NCBI GenBank assembly: GCA_023159155.1
Contig: JAJNNX010000001.1
Coordinates: 1,550,001 to 1,614,000 of the forward strand
Direction of reading: 5' to 3'
DNA: 64,000 nucleotides
Origin: Ustulina deusta
Taxonomy: Eukaryota; Ascomycota; Sordariomycetes; Xylariales; Xylariaceae
Positions 11,426 through 22,219 of the stretch are shown in pieces (the first letter of the stretch is position 1; every line of letters starts with the position of its first letter). The translations under genes were made by a program, and so were the position numbers. The notes under the pieces were generated by a model. The model searched no databases. It was given only the letters and a program-made list of their open reading frames with translations, and was not told the origin of the DNA.

Positions 11426-12376
11426 TCATCTCGAAGGTGAGTACGTACGCCGATATAGCAATTCCCTGCTCGTAGCAAGATGGCGGGCAGGATGCCGACG
11501 GGCTTGTTCAACGATCGCAGATCTCACAGCCTCGTCATGGTGCGCATCCGCAATCGAATATTGGACATAACGATCGGCGCCTGGCCTGTAATGTACTTCC
11601 TCCTCCTCCTCCTCCCCCTCTAATTCCGTATCATGGTCTTGGAAAGGGTCCTTGAGTGTCCCGGCCCCGTCCAACGTCTCCACATCACCGGCGCTCAATT
11701 CCTCGCTATTCGCGTATTTTGTGTCCTGGAACGGGAAACTGCCGGCCGCTTGTTGGTCCTTGCTTTGAGGAGACCGCCCAATCGAACTCGAATGACCGCT
11801 ACGCGACGGACGGCCACTTTCATTGAGCGTATGTACTTGTGTAGCTGGGAAATCCCGTGATGAGGGAACTTGATCCTCCCCGGTAGGACAATCCGCTCGT
11901 GCAGCGGGCACATCGCATTCCTTATCCGGTGTTTCGAGTGCACACTGACGGTCTTGCAACATCAACGTGGGGCGATAGGCAGTTTCCGAATGGAGGAAGT
12001 CATCGAAGTAGTTTCGAGCCTGGGACTTCCTCGACATGAACACGCCCCGAAGACGCAGAGAAACATAACCCGGTAACCGACAGATCCATTGCCTCACAGC
12101 ATCGGGGTGCCGGACAACGCGTCTCTCGATCGATATGATTCGGAGTCTCAGATAGAGCCAAGCTCCGAGGAACAGCATGAGGTAGACGGAGCGCGCGATA
12201 GCGAAGGCTAGGATGGGATTGCGGCTGGAACTGCAGGGCCGAAAGGAGAAGAACAAGAGGGCAAGGGTATTGACCGCTGCGTCTATTATCAGGATGGATG
12301 TAGCGATTGTCTGTGCGCGCGCTCTCGCGAGGTCAGGGTCCGCCTCTGGATGCAGTGTAGAATGGAAGAAATCCAT
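11426..12376 (-). CDS. Two-helix membrane protein of unknown function
   Basis: Single open frame, 316 aa from the ATG at 12376 (MDFFHSTLHPEADPDL). I do not recognise a family. Two hydrophobic segments lie in the first third: ILIIDAAVNTLALLFFSF and ILAFAIARSVYLMLFLGAW. They are followed by an arginine-rich linker and a long hydrophilic, Ser/Pro/Asp-rich tail with an acidic run (EGEEEEEEV) and a basic end. The topology fits a small membrane anchor with a large cytosolic disordered tail. The frame stays open 27 codons upstream, but the upstream ATG has a weaker context. Its 3' end converges with the GH105 gene about 290 bp away. Confidence 0.6.
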   Translation of the reverse strand: MDFFHSTLHPEADPDLARARAQTIATSILIIDAAVNTLALLFFSFRPCSSSRNPILAFAIARSVYLMLFLGAWLYLRLRIISIERRVVRHPDAVRQWICRLPGYVSLRLRGVFMSRKSQARNYFDDFLHSETAYRPTLMLQDRQCALETPDKECDVPAARADCPTGEDQVPSSRDFPATQVHTLNESGRPSRSGHSSSIGRSPQSKDQQAAGSFPFQDTKYANSEELSAGDVETLDGAGTLKDPFQDHDTELEGEEEEEEVHYRPGADRYVQYSIADAHHDEAVRSAIVEQARRHPARHLATSRELLYRRTYSPSR

Positions 12377-12780
12377 GCTCACTACCCAAGAGCAGACAAT
12401 ACCTGAACGCACTTTTAATTTCCTTCCAGATATTATCAAGGATAGTAAACCCCTCATGTATATTCGACCCTGAGCTTTTCCACGGAATAGTCACGTTGAG
12501 GGGGAGATACCTGACTGCCGACAATAGGCACACACCGTCTAATTGAGCCTTTGTTTGGAGATGGTATCAGGACCTGAGTAGTAACAAGATATGTCATTTT
12601 CATGATATAAACATCTATTCCGTCTGTTTCAGACTGTGTGCGGCATTATACATATCCCAAACATGCGCCTTTGCCCAAACCAAATTTTTTTGACAGCCGA
12701 ACCACCGAATAACCAACCAACTTTTCCATAACCTGACAATGCAAGTATATATATATGTATGTGTTTTACAGAAGCGAGCA
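12377..12780. other. Intergenic between two minus-strand genes
   Basis: About 400 bp with no coding signal. It should hold the 3' UTR of the PQ-loop gene and the promoter of the two-helix gene. A short TATATATATG stretch lies near 12748. Confidence 0.5.
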
Positions 12781-13967
12781 TCAGTCTCGCCACGGCCCAG
12801 ACCCGGCGCGTTCCAGCAAGGGGCGCTGGTCCCAGATGCTATCGCCGGCATTGCTCTCCTCATCATCATCCACGGCGTCGTCACTGTCTCCGTCGGAGGC
12901 GTCATCCTGGTCATAGATGAAGAACTGGGCGAATATGCACAGGTCGAGCAGCAAAGTGCCGAGACTGCCGGCCAGCCAGGAGGCATTAATGAGCATATAC
13001 CGGCCGTATATCCGGCTTTGCTCGCCGGGCTGGCATTTCGCGTCGCGACACACGGGGTCATAGGCGAGGATGCTGAGGACGTAGGTCAGGTTGCCCAGGC
13101 AGGCGAAGAGGAAGAAGAGAACGCTGACACCCTCGGTGGACTTGCGCCGGAAATTCAGGAGGAGCTGGGGGAGGCGAGACCCGAGGTATAATACCGCACA
13201 CAGCCAGCCGAATATCTGACCGTAGAGGTCGAGCGCGGGGAGTTCGTCCGCGGGGGTGGTGGACGGGCGGCTTGTGTACCCCCGGCTTAGGAACCAGCCT
13301 AGCACGCCGGCGGCACAAACCATTAGGACGGCTACAGAGTTCCACAGGAAGGTCTGCCGCTTCGTGGGGGTCGGTAGAGGGGTAGAAAGTTGTTCGGGCA
13401 TCAAGGGCACCGCTGGTGAGAGATGGGACCAACCACTGCCTCTCCTTTCCCGGTCGGAGAAGTAGTCGGACAGCAACCCGGTCCGCTCCGTCGGCGCGTC
13501 CGTCGCATGGCCGTTATTAGAAGGCTTCGGCGCCGGGAGGGCGGCGTCGTCCTTCCATGTAAAGCCCTTGTAGTAGAAGCATTGGCCCAGCAGGACGATG
13601 TCGGCGATGGTGTAGTATATGGCGAGGATGAGCATCGTCGGCAAGACGCCTTGGAAGACAGCGCCGAGGACGTTGAAGACGTCGCCTAGTAACCAGGCAA
13701 TGATGAATTGGACCGAGAGGCCGTCGGCGGAGCTCCGTCGGAAGTTTTCTATGATCTGGGGAGAGAACACTACAACCCATGCTGCAATGGAAATGGAGCT
13801 GGATCGAGAAGCTGGTGTTAGTGGAAATGCCCCATCGAAAAGCGTGTGTGAAAGTCGCCGGTTATTTGTAAATTTTTTTTTTTCCTCGGTGAAAAGGAAT
13901 GGTCTTACCCGCATATACCTGATATCGCCTCAACATCCAGATTTAGAGGCCCCGTTGGCGGTGCCAT
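12781..13967 (-). CDS. PQ-loop vacuolar/lysosomal amino-acid transporter-like protein
   Basis: Modelled as complement(join(12781..13798, 13909..13967)), 358 aa. The start is MAPPTGPLNLDVEAISGICG in exon 1, and the 110-bp intron joins in frame. Two PQ-loop repeats are clear: VVFSPQIIENFRRSSADGLS near residues 25-45 and GSRLPQLLLNFRRKSTEGVS in the second half. Each starts a three-helix bundle, and about seven hydrophobic helices can be counted. The central loop is Pro/Ser-rich and the C-terminus is acidic (DGDSDDAVDDDEES). It contains TERTGLLSDYF and DQRPLLERAG, both resembling acidic dileucine vacuole-sorting signals. Family knowledge: Ypq1/PQLC2-type proteins export cationic amino acids from the vacuole or lysosome. 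Substrate specificity is inferred. Confidence 0.9.
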
Positions 13968-15362
13968 CTCGACAATAATAATATGTATAATAACACAGGC
14001 TACAATCGGATGTCGTCCGGCCGTGTCAAATGTTAAGAGAGAAAAGCCCCCGCTCTCGCAGTCGAGATTCGCATCGATCGTCTGCAAGCAATATCGCTGA
14101 CCCAGATCTGCCTACGAACTACCTAGATAGATAGATCGGTCGGTAGGGAGCAGGACATGGAAATTTTCGATATTTTCTGACGTCGACCCGAGCTTTTTGA
14201 GGTTGAAGAACGCATGCAGAGTGCCCGGGGAGACATCAAGGTTACCTAAATCTGCACAATATCAGCTTCAGCAATTTTTTTAGTTTCTGCATAGTCACAA
14301 GCTAAAATGGTCATTTGCCCCATTTAGATTCGATCACTACTCCAAACATGGCAAAGATTCTAGGATGAGGAGCCACACCCACTTTTGTCTGTCGAAATCA
14401 TACTCTATGACGCACTACCATGGCCCAGAAAGTGGCTGGCGAGGCCGAAAAGATGTTGTATTGTCAATGGAGGGGTCTGTAGCGTAAGCCCACCAGCTAA
14501 ATACAGTACTAGCCTACGCCTTCCTTCCCATACCCTACACCCACTGGACCTGCCCACTAGCCCCCTGGTCATTGGCTGCCCCAGGTTGCGTGCTGATTGC
14601 GGGGAACCTCGTCAACCTTCTGACTACAATCTAGGACCCCAAGCATGAAGGATATATATGCTGGTATCTGCGAACGGCTCCCATCATACCGAGGCTTACT
14701 TGGTGCTGACATCTATCCTCATCCCCCGATGGATTACATTTTGTTTTACAATTCCTCGGTGTTTTGGTGCAAGAAAAGATTATGTGATCATGCGTGGCGC
14801 TCTCACCGCCCCAAAACCGTCAATTTCTTTGTCAGCCCAGGAAATCAACTCTCGGCTCTCCCTCAACGATGCTTGTTTGATACCTGCAATGAATTTCGTA
14901 TGTCAATTATAGGACGTGGAGATGATATGAATAGTATTTGTACACAGCAAAGCCAATCTCAATTTGTGGTATGTCTGGAAATGTATTCCCGTGGTGGATT
15001 GGTAATCCATTTGGCGATACCAGGTATTCATATCGTGAGAAGCCCCCCACTTAAATCCACTTGGAAGAGGAGCTGCTCGGATATAACGCCATCCAAAATG
15101 AAACATGCCTAGGTACTCAACCACCATTTACACTAAGCACTTCTCCGGCTTATGAGTGCGATATTCGGATCCCTTCGATTTATTTCGCACTCTTCTCCCA
15201 TCGTATCTTGAACTATATCTATCTCTCACCGCAACACATACACATCTTATTGATTAATGGTGTACCTCGCTGTTCATACGTCAAAAGTAGTCATATGTGC
15301 GCAAGATCTCATTGGTTTGTGAGAACCCGATTTTAGGCGGGAAATTTGAGAATATCGCCGTG
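13968..15362. other. Divergent intergenic region
   Basis: About 1.4 kb between the PQ-loop gene (-) and the NADH pyrophosphatase gene (+), so it should hold both promoters. Open frames of up to 155 codons near 14645-15112 overlap in several phases with poor coding composition, and I do not support them. Confidence 0.5.
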
Positions 15363-16645
15363 ATGAGCACAGCAATCCCGGATCTGCCGATCCTAGCCCC
15401 AGACGACTCTATGTTGTCACGCAAGTTCGGCCGCGAAGTCGCCAACTACTTCTCTGGGAGTCCGCTAAACCGAGTATCATTTTTGCGGACGGACCATGGT
15501 TTTTTGAATGCAGCTTTCGCTCATCCATCAACATCCTTCTTGCTCCTAGACAACTACTCGCCACTAGCTAAGGACACCACCACCCTCGCTTATGTCGGTA
15601 AAGATGATATTGTGCCCTTGACGGGCCCAGAACCTTTCAAGAAGACGGAAGAGGAGCAGATCAAGAGCTTCAACTCCGCCGTTACTCAGCCTATTGTCTT
15701 ATTTCTCGGCCTCGATGAGAGGAAGGCTGGCTTCGAATACCGCGATTATAAGGGCAACCCTTACTTTGCTATTGATGTGACGCCCAAGGGGTCTATTGAA
15801 GAGAATGCGAAGAGTGTGATCGAAGCCGTCAAGGCTAAGCACGGAGTGTCGTTCATTCCAGGGGCTAGACTCCTCACCTTAAATGCCCCTGAAGGTAGGC
15901 GTATCATCCGTTTCGTACCTATATTGATCAGGTGAGGCTGACGGGTACGATAGCTGCAATCTATGCCCAAGCACGTGCGCTGCTGGACTGGAACGCGCGG
16001 AGTCCTTTCTGTGGTGGTTGCGGTGAGCGGACCATGTCCACCAATGCTGGCACAAAACGGGTGTGTCCACCCACAGACCTCGCGGGCGTTCCCGAGGGCG
16101 GCGAGCCCAAGAAACGCGCAGACTGTCCCACAAGACACGGCATCAGTAATTTGAGCTTCCCACGGACGGATCCCACGGTAATCATGGCGATCGTGTCATC
16201 TGACGGCACAAAGCTACTACTTGGTCGAGGCAAGAGGTATCCGCCGGGATGGTACAGCACACTCGCAGGATTCCTAGAGCCCGGGGAGTCCATTGAGGAA
16301 GCGGTGCGGCGAGAAGCGTGGGAGGAAAGCGGCGTTCATGTGTCGAGAGTCGTCATCCACAGTTCCCAACCCTGGCCGTATCCGGCAAATTTAATGATCG
16401 GCGCTATAGGTCAAACCACGCCCGATGGTGAGACCATCCATCTGGGGCACGACCCGGAGCTGGAGGACGCCAAGTGGTACACATTTGATGAAGTTAGAGA
16501 GGCGATGGGGGTCAGCAGCGTTGGGTTCGGAGATCCCGTGCCTGGAGAACAACGCAAACTGCGAATACCACCCCAGACCGCTATCGCGAATCGGTTAATG
16601 GCAGCCGTCCTTGATGGATACTTGGGCGCCTCGCCAAAGATGTGA
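15363..16645 (+). CDS. npy1: NADH pyrophosphatase (Nudix hydrolase, NUDT12/Npy1 type)
   Basis: Modelled as join(15363..15894, 15954..16645), 407 aa. The 59-bp intron has a CTGAC branch site and joins NAPE to AAIYAQARALLDWN, a conserved stretch before the zinc ribbon. The ribbon starts at FCGGCG near residue 195. The Nudix box (GX5EX7REUXEEXGU) is complete at GFLEPGESIEEAVRREAWEE near residues 282-304. The array SQPWPYPANLMIG that follows is the specificity signature of NADH diphosphatases. The enzyme splits NADH or NAD into NMN(H) and AMP, and family members also remove NAD caps from RNA. The C-terminus PKM resembles a weak peroxisomal PTS1 signal, consistent with the peroxisomal yeast and animal enzymes. 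The start is an ATG in TGATGAGC context, just upstream of conserved sequence. Confidence 0.95.
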
Positions 16646-17680
16646 TCATAGCAAGAGGACGAAGCGGATCCTGTGTTGGGAGTGAGTCGGTATTATTAGG
16701 CTATAGAGAAGAGCGCTGTTTCGACCGTAGTAGATTTTTCACGAATATACTTATGTATCCTAGAGAATAGATTGGCAAGTTAAATGACTGTATAGAATCA
16801 CTAATGTAAGGCCTACTAGGTACCTGCCTGCTGCATGCCAACAATCAAGCCATACCTACCCAGCCACACGCACAAGCCACTTGAAAATCTCGTCCCCCAC
16901 CTCTCAATCAACCGTGGGTCCCACACCAACCCGCCTATAAATCCATGTTTAGCCTTCCAAATTTTCTTCCCTTTTCTCTTCTTTTCTTTCCTCATCATCA
17001 GTATGGGATAAATCTATCATCGTCAAATGTTAAATTTATTACTTACAAAGAAGGCTCCGCTACGGCGGCTTGCTGAGGGTTATTCTTCATTTCTTTCAAT
17101 GAGTTTCCTTCCGTTCCCGGCCTCCTCCAGAAAATACCAGTAAGGCACCCTTCCCAATCAGCCGCCGACGCCAGCTCCACCAGGTTCGGGACTGTGGGGT
17201 GCTTCACACATGACAGAACACTTCGCTCGTGTTTTAATGTCGAGATATATATTTATTGGAAAGCGTAGGATGTAGAGTGTGCTTATCTCGTGTCGTGCCC
17301 CCGCCGGTTCGGTACTTGGAGGCTAAGTACATACGATCACTCGGGCCGTTGATGAAATCACCGGATTCCCAGTAGCCATATCGTAAAGATTGTCGCGTGA
17401 ATGTGATTCTTCTGTTACGCTCATCGGAGTCGAATATTTTGTGAACAAGACAGCATCGCATACATTCAGTCGATTACAAGGCACACCACTATTTCTGCTA
17501 AAAATAAAAATAAATGGCGCTGTGTACGCAAATCACATTGTGGTACAACCACGGCATAATCCAATCGGGGGGGTTCTTGGAGGTTCGTATACATTGACTA
17601 TCTAGTATCTGCCCTGTGTCTACAAGCCACCAGTCGTAGCAATACTAGGACTACATCCTCCAGTAACGACGAAAGGCCTT
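16646..17680. other. Convergent intergenic region with a possible small minus-strand exon
   Basis: This lies between the 3' ends of the Nudix (+) and uL1 (-) genes. On the minus strand an open frame of about 60 codons, roughly 17230 down to 17044, reads sensibly (VPNLVELASAADWEGCLTG, then RRPGTEGNSLKE). It ends at TTTGTAAGT, which could be either a TAA stop or a splice donor. No upstream ATG in that frame is visible, so I do not call it a gene. The rest is non-coding. Confidence 0.4.
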
Positions 17681-18574
17681 TTAGTAGAGACGCTTGGGTG
17701 GCGACATGGTAGCTTTGATGGTCAGGCTACCAACGTTCTGCCAGCCCTTCTTCAGCAGGGAGACAAGGTAGTTGATGGCCAACATGATGTTGGCCACCAG
17801 CTCCTCCAGAGTCATGCCGACATTGCCGACAGCGACACCCAGGCACAGAACCTTCTTGAGCTGGAATTTGATGGTGGACCTGACCTCGTTGAGCTTGCCA
17901 GTAAGGTCATCAGAGTGGGAGACGGGGGTAGGGAATTTGCCAGCTGTAAAAAACATCAATTAGCTTGCGTAGTAGTAGCGGATAGAAATCGCCGATGCTT
18001 ACCCTTGGACAGGCCAGGACCCAAGAGACGAGGAATCTGCTTGATCAGGGTCTCGGAGGCCACGAAAGCGTCGTACTTGCGGGCAAGCTTCTTGATCAGC
18101 TTCTTGTTCTTGTTCAGCTTCTTCAAGTCATCGGCAGACATGGCATCGACACCGCCGTGCTTGGCTCGGTCGATATCGTGCTGATCACCGAGAATGCTAT
18201 ATCGTAGTTATTAGCGATGGGAGTCTCGCGCAGAGTTTGAGGTAGGCCGAACATACCAGATGCTCATGTTGGGGCGGGGAACCGAGGGCAGCTTGATGGT
18301 GCCGCTGAAACGCTTGTCACGCTCTACATATTGTTAGGACGGGCTCGGATATATTCGGCAAAGTATTGGGCCAACGCACGAGGGTCATAGTTCTTGAGGC
18401 CGATCTGGAGCTCGACGGTCTCGAGAAAGTTGCGCTTCTTGGTGTTGAGAGAGTAGTCGAGGACCTCGTCGATTTGGGAACGCACTCCGGCTGTCACCGA
18501 GTCAGCAATTTTTTAATTTCTGCATATGATGGGAAAAAGTAGCGGGATTACGTACCGACTGTGATCTTAGACAT
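17681..18574 (-). CDS. rpl1: 60S ribosomal protein L10a (uL1)
   Basis: Five exons: complement(join(17681..17943, 18003..18196, 18257..18323, 18380..18490, 18556..18574)), 217 aa, exactly the yeast Rpl1 length. Exon 1 encodes only MSKITV plus one base. The sequence then runs through [72 protein letters not shown] and [17 protein letters not shown], matching uL1 throughout. It forms the L1 stalk of the large subunit, which guides exit of deacylated tRNA. A first intron immediately after a few codons is common in fungal ribosomal-protein genes. All five exons join in phase and nothing is missing. Confidence 0.98.
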
Positions 18575-19813
18575 GTTGACAGTCTTCCAGTAGAGATACT
18601 CTAATGGTGTGGATTGTTGCGTTCGTTGGTTGTTGAAGAGAGAGGGGAGAAATTGGTTGAGTTCGCTGTGGTGAAGCAAAGTGAAATTCGCATTTACCAA
18701 ATGGCACCCCACAAAATTATTTTGTGTGGCCCACCACATTCAAGAACCGAGCTAGTGGGGGGGAGGGGAGGGGGGTTAGAGATAGCTAAGCCACCTTTTC
18801 TGGGGCTTCTCAAGCCACAATTTTGTATGTGGGGATGGGGCACTGTATACGCATGGCTCTCAGTCTCCGCACACCACTGATACCCACCAGTTATTCAAGC
18901 CGCTTCACCTGAAGCTCTACGATGACCGAATACATATAAAAGTATCACCGCGGTGCCATCGGATCGGATCAACGGTAAGCCGGCTAGAGAGGCCTCAGTG
19001 TATCAGCCAGGTAGTTCTCGCAGTGTTGTTTTAGATTAACTGGGTCATCGGAAGACGTCACGGTGTCCTTCTTGAGTGGCCTCCATCGAACCATTCTCGA
19101 AAAGAAGAGAAGCAGTGTCATGCACATCAGTCACATCGGAGGACAACGGCGGAGTAGCCAATTGGCTGCATATTCTCTGGCACAGCCATATAGACGACCG
19201 GTACCCATGTCCGTGCTGCCGTTTCAAGCAATCCGACCATCGAGGTCGCGAGCTCGCACTCGATGAAACATATCGGCCCCGCTCAACCCCGAACACAACA
19301 CGATAGAATGTATCACATACGAGTTGCACACACAATGCCAAGGCGATCGGCGATCACAAGGGCTGAGGTAGATGAAGATGGCTGCTCGCTGTGTAAGCCG
19401 TCCTCTGCGGGGGGCAGTGAACGTTAAGACGAAGTTCTCGCGAAACCGGCTTCAACATTCGTCACATTCCGGTGACTAACATACTCTCTCCCAAGCACGA
19501 GGGCCGACCATGCTTCGGGATGTCGAGTTTGGGCCAAACTTAAGATCTGTAACTCGGTTGTGGGGGAGGAATTGATACGATTGGCTATACACATCATCCT
19601 GTTTGTCTGTCCTCCATGGTTCAAGGTTGACGGCAAAGTAGTTGTTCAGTGGCGAATCATCATAATGATCTTCGTATAACCTGCCACGTTTTCCACCTGC
19701 AATTCAAAACACGATAGTTCCAATTTGGATCCCCATTCTCGCTCTAGACGGACGTAATTTGCGGATGCTGTTCCCCCAAGAACGGTGTAAGATAAGCCAA
19801 ACCACGACGAAGC
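18575..19813. other. Divergent intergenic region
   Basis: This contains the uL1 promoter (reading left) and the upstream region of the rhodopsin-domain gene (reading right). A G-rich stretch lies at 18750-18780. Short overlapping frames at 19045-19340 on both strands have no recognisable domain and are not called. Confidence 0.5.
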
Positions 19814-21153
19814 ATGAGGATACCTCCAATCGAAGTTATTGCCAGCTGGCCCAAGCCAAATTACATTAATCCGGAGGCGAGAGCTCCTGCGGGGATAATC
19901 ATTGGGTCGATATTCCTGGCCTTCGTCACACTCGTTTTAGTCATTCGATTATACTCTCGCAAACAACTCACGAAAGGATGTGGCCTTGACGACATACTCA
20001 TCTGCTTAGCATACGTACGTCGGGCATTCTAGTCATAAAATGCTCTCATAATAACTAAGGCGGACGGGCAGTTACCCGCAATAGCGTTTACGATCGCCGG
20101 AATTATCACTCAGGAATATTTCCAATGGAGTCGCCATATATGGGATGTTGAGCCGAAGTTCTTCAGCGCAAACATAATCATAATGTACCGCGTCCTCTCT
20201 CCTTTCCACTTCAACGTTTGCTCACATCATACAGGTTGATACACTTGCTCCTGTTCGACTTAGCGACGAGTCTCACCAAGCTCTCTATGCTCGCCATGGT
20301 CCGGCGTTTAACAGCGGCCTCGAACAGCAAGCTTGAGAACGCAATTGTCCTGGCTGTCGCGGTATTGATCACCGCCAACTGCGCCATCTTCGTCATAGTA
20401 GAGATCTTCCAGTGCCGGTATGTCGACGCCTCCATGACCCCCTACATTTGTCCATAATAACCATCTTACAACGTCCAGACCCATCTCAGCGGCGTGGGAC
20501 CCGTTCGGGACCTCGCGCAACTGCATTAACGAGGGAGCCCACCTCTTGGCCGCGAATATCATCAACACAACCACAGACTTCATCGTAGTCCTACTCCCCA
20601 TCGGGACAGCAATGAGAGCACGGTTATCTCCCCGACACCGCGTGATCGTAGTGAGTCTCTTCGGCATCGGGCTAGTCGCCAGCGCCGTAGGCATCGCCAG
20701 GACGTACTTCACCTGGCTTCTGCTCAATGCGGCAGACTACGACACGACCTGGAGGTCCTGGTGCGTATGGCTCACCAGTCTTATCGAGCTTAATCTAGGA
20801 ATCGTGCGTAACTCCTCAATCTTAAATAAGAGGCTTCCCAATCCCGAGAGCAATCAAACTAACCGCAACTCTGTCGTGAGATATGCGCCTCGGTTCCCGC
20901 TACGAAGCCCTTCTTCACAAGCTTTTCGCAGAAGCGACAACAAAAATCCCTCGCACTATCGTCGCTCTACCCCCCGCCGACGGCGTATTCTTCCGAGGAA
21001 GCCGGCCTGCGTACCCCCTTGCCGCCTATCGTCACTGACGGTAGTGCTTCCAACCGGGGCTCGTCGGTTTCGTTTGCGGACACCAATTCGATAGATTCGC
21101 CACATCAGAGCTCTCACGTATATATATCGCCGGACCCCGCACAGGTAGGTTGA
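19814..21153 (+). CDS. Fungal rhodopsin-domain integral membrane protein
   Basis: Five exons: join(19814..20014, 20072..20184, 20235..20417, 20479..20803, 20881..21153), 364 aa. All junctions are in phase. Helix 1 is GIIIGSIFLAFVTLVLVIRL, followed by KGCGLDDILICLAY. The family marks LATSLTKLSMLAMVRRL, then IFQCR and PISAAWDPF (the CRP...AW motif), are present. So are TDFIVVLLPI, the helix VVSLFGIGLVASAVGIARTYF, the WCVWLTSLIELNLGI helix and the ICASVPATKPFF exit. Seven helices can be counted. The tail is Ser-rich and hydrophilic. Family members are plasma-membrane proteins, some acting as surface sensors (PTH11 type), but this one has no CFEM domain. It is more divergent from, and more intact than, the copy at 1794-3001. 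Function unknown. Confidence 0.88.
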
Positions 21154-22219
21154 ACGGTGCGCAGTCAAAGCCTTGGTATTTTCCGTATTGAGTGATGAAA
21201 AAGGGAGAGAGCAGAGTGGGAGCCATTAAAATAACATTAAAATTCCACACACAAGGGGAGAACAATCTCATGTAAATATCATAGGGAATGATTGGGCTGA
21301 TGGATGGGCATGCTTCGTCTCGTTGCTCTTCCGTGGGGTTTATAAGAAGTCTTGTGTAGTATACCTAGTTAAATTTGTTTTAAATAAGGCATCAACCAGT
21401 AGTGGGTTACAGCTTACTCAAGTATGTTTCTCAGTAATTCAATGTCTTACATTATTTGCACGGAATAAACACAAGCGTGAAATACGATCATCGTAAAACA
21501 TAGCAAAACTAATCTGTATCATATTCCAACAAGAGACGCCATCCCAGATAAAACCGAATAATAAAAATAAGCCCCATAAAAAACTCATATCCATATGGCA
21601 TTTGCATGCAGACCTGTAAACAAAAGGATTCCATCACGAAGGAGCGGAAGTGACCTAGGTAGCTGTTAATTAGCCTTAACCATGGGTCCCACAAACGAAA
21701 ACTCAATCACAGAATCGTTAACGATCCTTGCGCCTCCTGGGCATAGAATGTCACAAAAGTAATCAACCACAAAATACAGCTACCACGGCGGCGCTGGTTC
21801 CTCTCCTAATAAGCAGGTAACAATCGCTGATCCTGGATAGTGGCGATTGATAACCCGTAATTTCAACTCTCCCGCCCCGGGCCTGGGGCGTCTTCCTTGG
21901 GCTTCCTTGGGCTTCCTTGGGTTCAAATCCAGGATGCTCTACAGCGAAGGGCTGTAGTCCTATAGCCCTCTGTCTCGTGCCGATCTGCTCAGTTACGGCG
22001 AGCATTTTCCTCCATAATCGCTGACGAGACAGGAGTATAGGTTCCCATACCCGGTCAACAGACCGGGCGGGAAGGAATTAGATAAATGGATGCACTTGCA
22101 ACCTTAAAGGCTGAGTCAGCTCGCATTGGGCGCGTGGCTGGGTCATGACTGCAGAACGGACGTGTTAGGTGTGCAGAGGCAACGAAAGAGGTTGCGAGTG
22201 ATGAAGTTACGTCCTTCAT
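21154..22219. other. Convergent intergenic region with a short tandem repeat
   Basis: About 1.1 kb between convergent genes, AT-rich in its first half. Three copies of the 10-mer CTTCCTTGGG stand in tandem at 21892-21921. No gene is supported. Confidence 0.55.

Noticed and set aside
14645..15112. 155-codon frame
   Set aside because: Overlaps other frames, has poor coding composition, and no splice structure is visible.
21900..21940. tRNA T-loop-like GGGTTCAAATCC
   Set aside because: No A box or acceptor pairing upstream; it adjoins a tandem repeat.
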